Assembly: GCA_963763095.1 (NCBI GenBank)
Contig: CAVXNR010000006.1
Location: 310,001-374,000 of the forward strand
DNA: 64,000 nucleotides
Source: CAVUCH01 sp963763095
GTDB taxonomy: Bacteria > Acidobacteriota > Vicinamibacteria > Vicinamibacterales > JAENWD01
Reading direction: 5' to 3'
The position numbers and the translations under genes were made by a program. The notes under the pieces are model-generated. The model searched no databases, was not told the origin of the DNA, and saw only the letters and a list, made by a program, of their open reading frames with translations. Shown here one piece after another: positions 61,961-64,000 of the stretch. Each line of letters starts with the position of its first letter. The first letter of the stretch is position 1.

Positions 61961-62737
61961 TTACTGGTTGACGCCGCTGGCCAGGAACCCGCCGTCCACG
62001 ACGAGCACCTCGCCCGTAACGAAGCTGGCGGCCTCGGACGCGAGGAACACGGCCGCACCAGCCAGTTCGTCGAGCTGCCCGAACCGCTTCATCGGAGTGC
62101 GCAGGAGGAACTCGCGCCCCCGGTCGGTGCCGTCGAGCAGGTTCGAGTTCAGGGGTGTCCGGAAGACACCAGGCGCAATCGCATTCACACACACGTTGAA
62201 GGGCGCCCATTCTATCGCGAGTGACTTGGTGAGGGAGGCCACGGCAGCCTTGCTCGCGGCGTACGCCGCCACCTCGAACAAGGCGACGAAGGACGAGAGC
62301 GAGGCGATGTTGATGATGCGGCCGTAGCGCCGATCCACCATGTGGCGGCCGAACACCTGCGCGGCCCGCAGGGTGCCCGTCAGGTTCGTTTCGAGGATCG
62401 CGTCCCAATCCTCTTCGCCGAGATCGAGCGTCGGGACGCGCTTCGTGCGCCCGGCGCAGTTCACCATGATGTCGACCTTGCCGAACGCGTCGACGGTGGC
62501 AGCCAGGAGGGCCCTCAACGAGGCGGAGTCGGTGACGTCGGATGCGACGCGCAGCGTGCGGCGCCCGAGCTGCTCGATCTCGGCGGCCGTCTGGTCGACG
62601 AGCTCAGCACGGCGCGCCGTGGCGACCACGTCGGCGCCGGCGTGTGCCAGACCCACCGTGAGCGCCCGTCCAATTCCGGATGTACCGCCGATGACCACGG
62701 CCGTTCGGCCGGTGAGATCCAGAGCTGCGAAGGGCAT
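61961..62737 (-). CDS. Short-chain dehydrogenase/reductase (KduD-like or sugar-acid dehydrogenase)
   Basis: A 258-residue classical SDR: cofactor motif TAVVIGGTSGIGRALTVGLA (Thr-Gly-X3-Gly-X-Gly variant), MVNCAGRTKRVPTLDL, active-site Ser and Tyr-X3-Lys in IINIASLSSFVALFEVAAYA and YAASKAAVASLTKSLAIEW, and the C-terminal GEVLVVDGGFLASG. The family includes 2-deoxy-D-gluconate 3-dehydrogenase (KduD) and keto-deoxy acid dehydrogenases. The context (ManD, ExuT, GntR) supports a sugar-acid substrate. Confidence 0.88.
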   Translation of the reverse strand: MPFAALDLTGRTAVVIGGTSGIGRALTVGLAHAGADVVATARRAELVDQTAAEIEQLGRRTLRVASDVTDSASLRALLAATVDAFGKVDIMVNCAGRTKRVPTLDLGEEDWDAILETNLTGTLRAAQVFGRHMVDRRYGRIINIASLSSFVALFEVAAYAASKAAVASLTKSLAIEWAPFNVCVNAIAPGVFRTPLNSNLLDGTDRGREFLLRTPMKRFGQLDELAGAAVFLASEAASFVTGEVLVVDGGFLASGVNQ

Positions 62738-62748
62738 CGTGCGCCAGT

Positions 62749-63642
62749 CTAGCGCAAGGGCGACGGCAGGAGACGGGCGGCCTGGCGGATGTGACGCCGG
62801 GCGGCCGAGCCGTGGACGTTCGCACCCACACTGCCGTTCGACGGACCGGCGGGCACCATCGGCGTACCGTTGGTGCCGTTGATCGCGGGCATGCCGGTTC
62901 CGTTCACGCCCGCGAGGGCGGCTGGCGCATCAAGCGGCGCCGGGCGACCCTCTGGCAGCGGCGATTCGAGCGCTTGCGCCTGCTGTGCGACCGACAGGTG
63001 CTCGCTCATCGCCGCGCTGGCGCGCTTGGGATCGTGCGCCCGGATGGCGTGGTAAATGGCCCGGTGGAGATGAGCCGACTCCTTCAGATCGCGCCCGTGC
63101 TGCGCGGTCTTCCGCCGCTGCTCGTAGAAGAGGGCGGACACCATCTCCACGAGCGAGGCGAGAATCGGGTTGCCCGAGGCTTCGGCCACCGAACGATGAA
63201 AGCGGATGTCGTGGATCAGGAAGGTCTGCGGATCGTCCAGCGCGGCAAACATGCCGGTGATCTCTTCCGCAATGGTGGCGATCTGCTCGTCGTTCGCACG
63301 TTCGGCGGCAAGACCCGCCACTCCGACCTCGAGCGCACGCCGCGCCTCGAACATCTCGTCGCGCGTGAATCCGTGAAGCGCTGCGAGAAAACTCAGCGGC
63401 TCACTGCCAAGCGTCGGGGGACCGTCAGTGATGAAGGTGCCGGCACCGTGGCGGGTCTGCAGGACGCCGATCGCTGAGAGAGAGCGCAGACCCGCGCGGA
63501 CGCTTGGCCGGCTCACACCCAGCTGGACGGCCAATTCGCGCTCGGCAGGCAGACGATCGCCGGGGCGCAGTTCGCCCCGCTCGATCAGCCCGCGCACATG
63601 CTGCACCACGAGTTCTGCGGTGACGCCGTCGGAGGATTTCAT
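62749..63642 (-). CDS. FadR-type GntR transcriptional regulator
   Basis: A 297-residue regulator. Winged helix at 1-75 (HVRGLIERGELRPGDRLPAE, RELAVQLGVSRPSVRAGLRS, LQTRHGAGTFITDG); FCD effector domain to about 225 with metal-ligand pattern FEARRALEVGVAGLAAE, DIRFHRSVAEASGNPILASL, and HRAIYHAIRAHDPKRASAAM. An unusual 60-residue Gly/Asn/Pro tail follows (GVNGTGMPAINGTNGTPMVP, ending LPSPLR). It lies first in the hexuronate-type unit and is expected to be its repressor, relieved by a sugar acid. Confidence 0.92.
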   Translation of the reverse strand: MKSSDGVTAELVVQHVRGLIERGELRPGDRLPAERELAVQLGVSRPSVRAGLRSLSAIGVLQTRHGAGTFITDGPPTLGSEPLSFLAALHGFTRDEMFEARRALEVGVAGLAAERANDEQIATIAEEITGMFAALDDPQTFLIHDIRFHRSVAEASGNPILASLVEMVSALFYEQRRKTAQHGRDLKESAHLHRAIYHAIRAHDPKRASAAMSEHLSVAQQAQALESPLPEGRPAPLDAPAALAGVNGTGMPAINGTNGTPMVPAGPSNGSVGANVHGSAARRHIRQAARLLPSPLR

Positions 63643-63651
63643 GGCTCCTGA

Positions 63652-63669
63652 CCTTTGGACGTCCAGAGG
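63652..63669. promoter_or_regulatory. Putative autoregulatory operator of the GntR gene
   Basis: cctttggac (63652-63660) and gtccagagg (63661-63669) form an 18-bp inverted repeat with one mismatch, centred 18 bp upstream of the regulator's ATG. Position and symmetry fit a dimeric winged-helix repressor binding over the ribosome-entry region. Confidence 0.55.
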
Positions 63670-63864
63670 TAAAACCACCGCTACCCCGAACGAGATGTCC
63701 GATCCGGGTAAATGAATAACACTAGCTCTGAACAGGTGTCAAGCATCTCATCGCCTGAGCTCGATGTCCTCGCCGGAGTCGTGCCTTCACTGGGGCTTCT
63801 GTAGCCCAGTCTCTCTGCGACTCGCTTATGTCCCACCTGCGCCCCAATCGGTTGGATCAAATTA

Positions 63865-63875
63865 TGGTCTGACCA
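63865..63875. promoter_or_regulatory. GntR/FadR-type operator tggtctgacca
   Basis: The perfect 11-bp palindrome TGGTCtGACCA lies 223 bp upstream of the regulator start, flanked by aaatta and tcaaattt, which extend the symmetry weakly. TGGT-N-ACCA cores are typical for FadR-type GntR regulators. The surrounding 358-bp stretch 63643-64000 holds no convincing gene (a 103-codon minus-strand frame has no domain or ribosome site), so it is probably the shared control region of this unit and a divergent gene beyond the window. Confidence 0.6.
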
Positions 63876-64000
63876 GTCAAATTTTTGTTTCTCTCCAGTT
63901 GGGCGTTTTACGGCCGTAAGGTGATCAGCATCTCCGGCGCGCGTTCCTGCGACGCGAGATCCTGGCAACCACGTTGCGCACACGCCCGGCAACGATGACC

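Noticed and set aside
63681..63992. 103-codon minus-strand frame at the window end
   Set aside because: No domain, no ribosome site, mixed composition, and it covers the palindromic operator; more likely regulatory DNA.

Overview
This is a high-GC (roughly two-thirds G+C) bacterial chromosome segment with dense genes and short spacers. The gene mix is a Tad pilus locus, a 2-oxoacid dehydrogenase operon, and secreted DUF1080/Gfo-Idh/ThuA/DUF6807/NIPSNAP sugar proteins with twin-arginine leaders. Together with very short intergenic repeats, this suggests an Acidobacteriota (Vicinamibacteria-like) genome. That placement is inference from gene content; no rRNA or marker phylogeny is available here.  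Layout: 1-687 is the 3' end of an M28/PDZ peptidase. 762-2754 holds an orphan ECF sigma factor, lipB and a DsrE-like gene. 3848-8836 (minus) is an E3-E1alpha-E1beta-E2 operon which, with lipB, makes and lipoylates a 2-oxoacid dehydrogenase complex. 8893-11994 holds a frameshifted small membrane protein, a sigma-54 activator, HU, and queF-smr. 12260-14006 (plus) is a possible membrane redox module: a four-helix protein with a His near each helix, a CopD-like protein and a Tat-exported Rieske protein. 14020-26115 (minus) is a complete Tad/Flp pilus locus read from a plausible sigma-54 promoter. Two Flp pilins separated by a strong hairpin are followed by CpaA, TadE, CpaB, CpaC, TadG, CpaE, CpaF, TadB and TadC, then a winged-helix AAA ATPase and a lipid-type methyltransferase. 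Divergent from it (26492-29769) lie a small membrane protein and a very unusual Glu/Arg-repeat protein with a degenerate receiver domain.  29912-39370 (plus) is a secreted glycoside-processing cluster: FGE-fold protein, Gfo/Idh oxidoreductase, ThuA (frameshifted), ApbE, DUF1080, MFS transporter, NIPSNAP and a GH78 alpha-L-rhamnosidase. 39575-43285 (minus) is lysine/DAP biosynthesis (dapB, dapA, dapD, dapE-like). 43345-52304 is a ribose-type ABC importer with sugar-acid enzymes: FAH-family hydrolase, Zn dehydrogenase, a UxaA dehydratase interrupted by an in-frame TGA, an NAD epimerase/dehydrogenase and a binding lipoprotein. 52383-59206 holds a membrane sulfatase-fold enzyme, an exported NagA-like deacetylase, a cyclase-family hydrolase, another Gfo/Idh and a DUF6807 protein. 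59323-63642 (minus) is a hexuronate-type unit: FadR-type regulator, SDR, ExuT-like MFS and ManD-like dehydratase. A typical FadR/GntR-type palindrome lies upstream.  The most distinctive non-coding feature is a set of at least eight spacers built from different 7-bp units, several as inverted pairs. Two further palindromic repeat families are dispersed through the carbohydrate half of the window. Four likely single-base frameshifts and one nonsense codon in conserved genes point either to sequence errors or to real gene decay.
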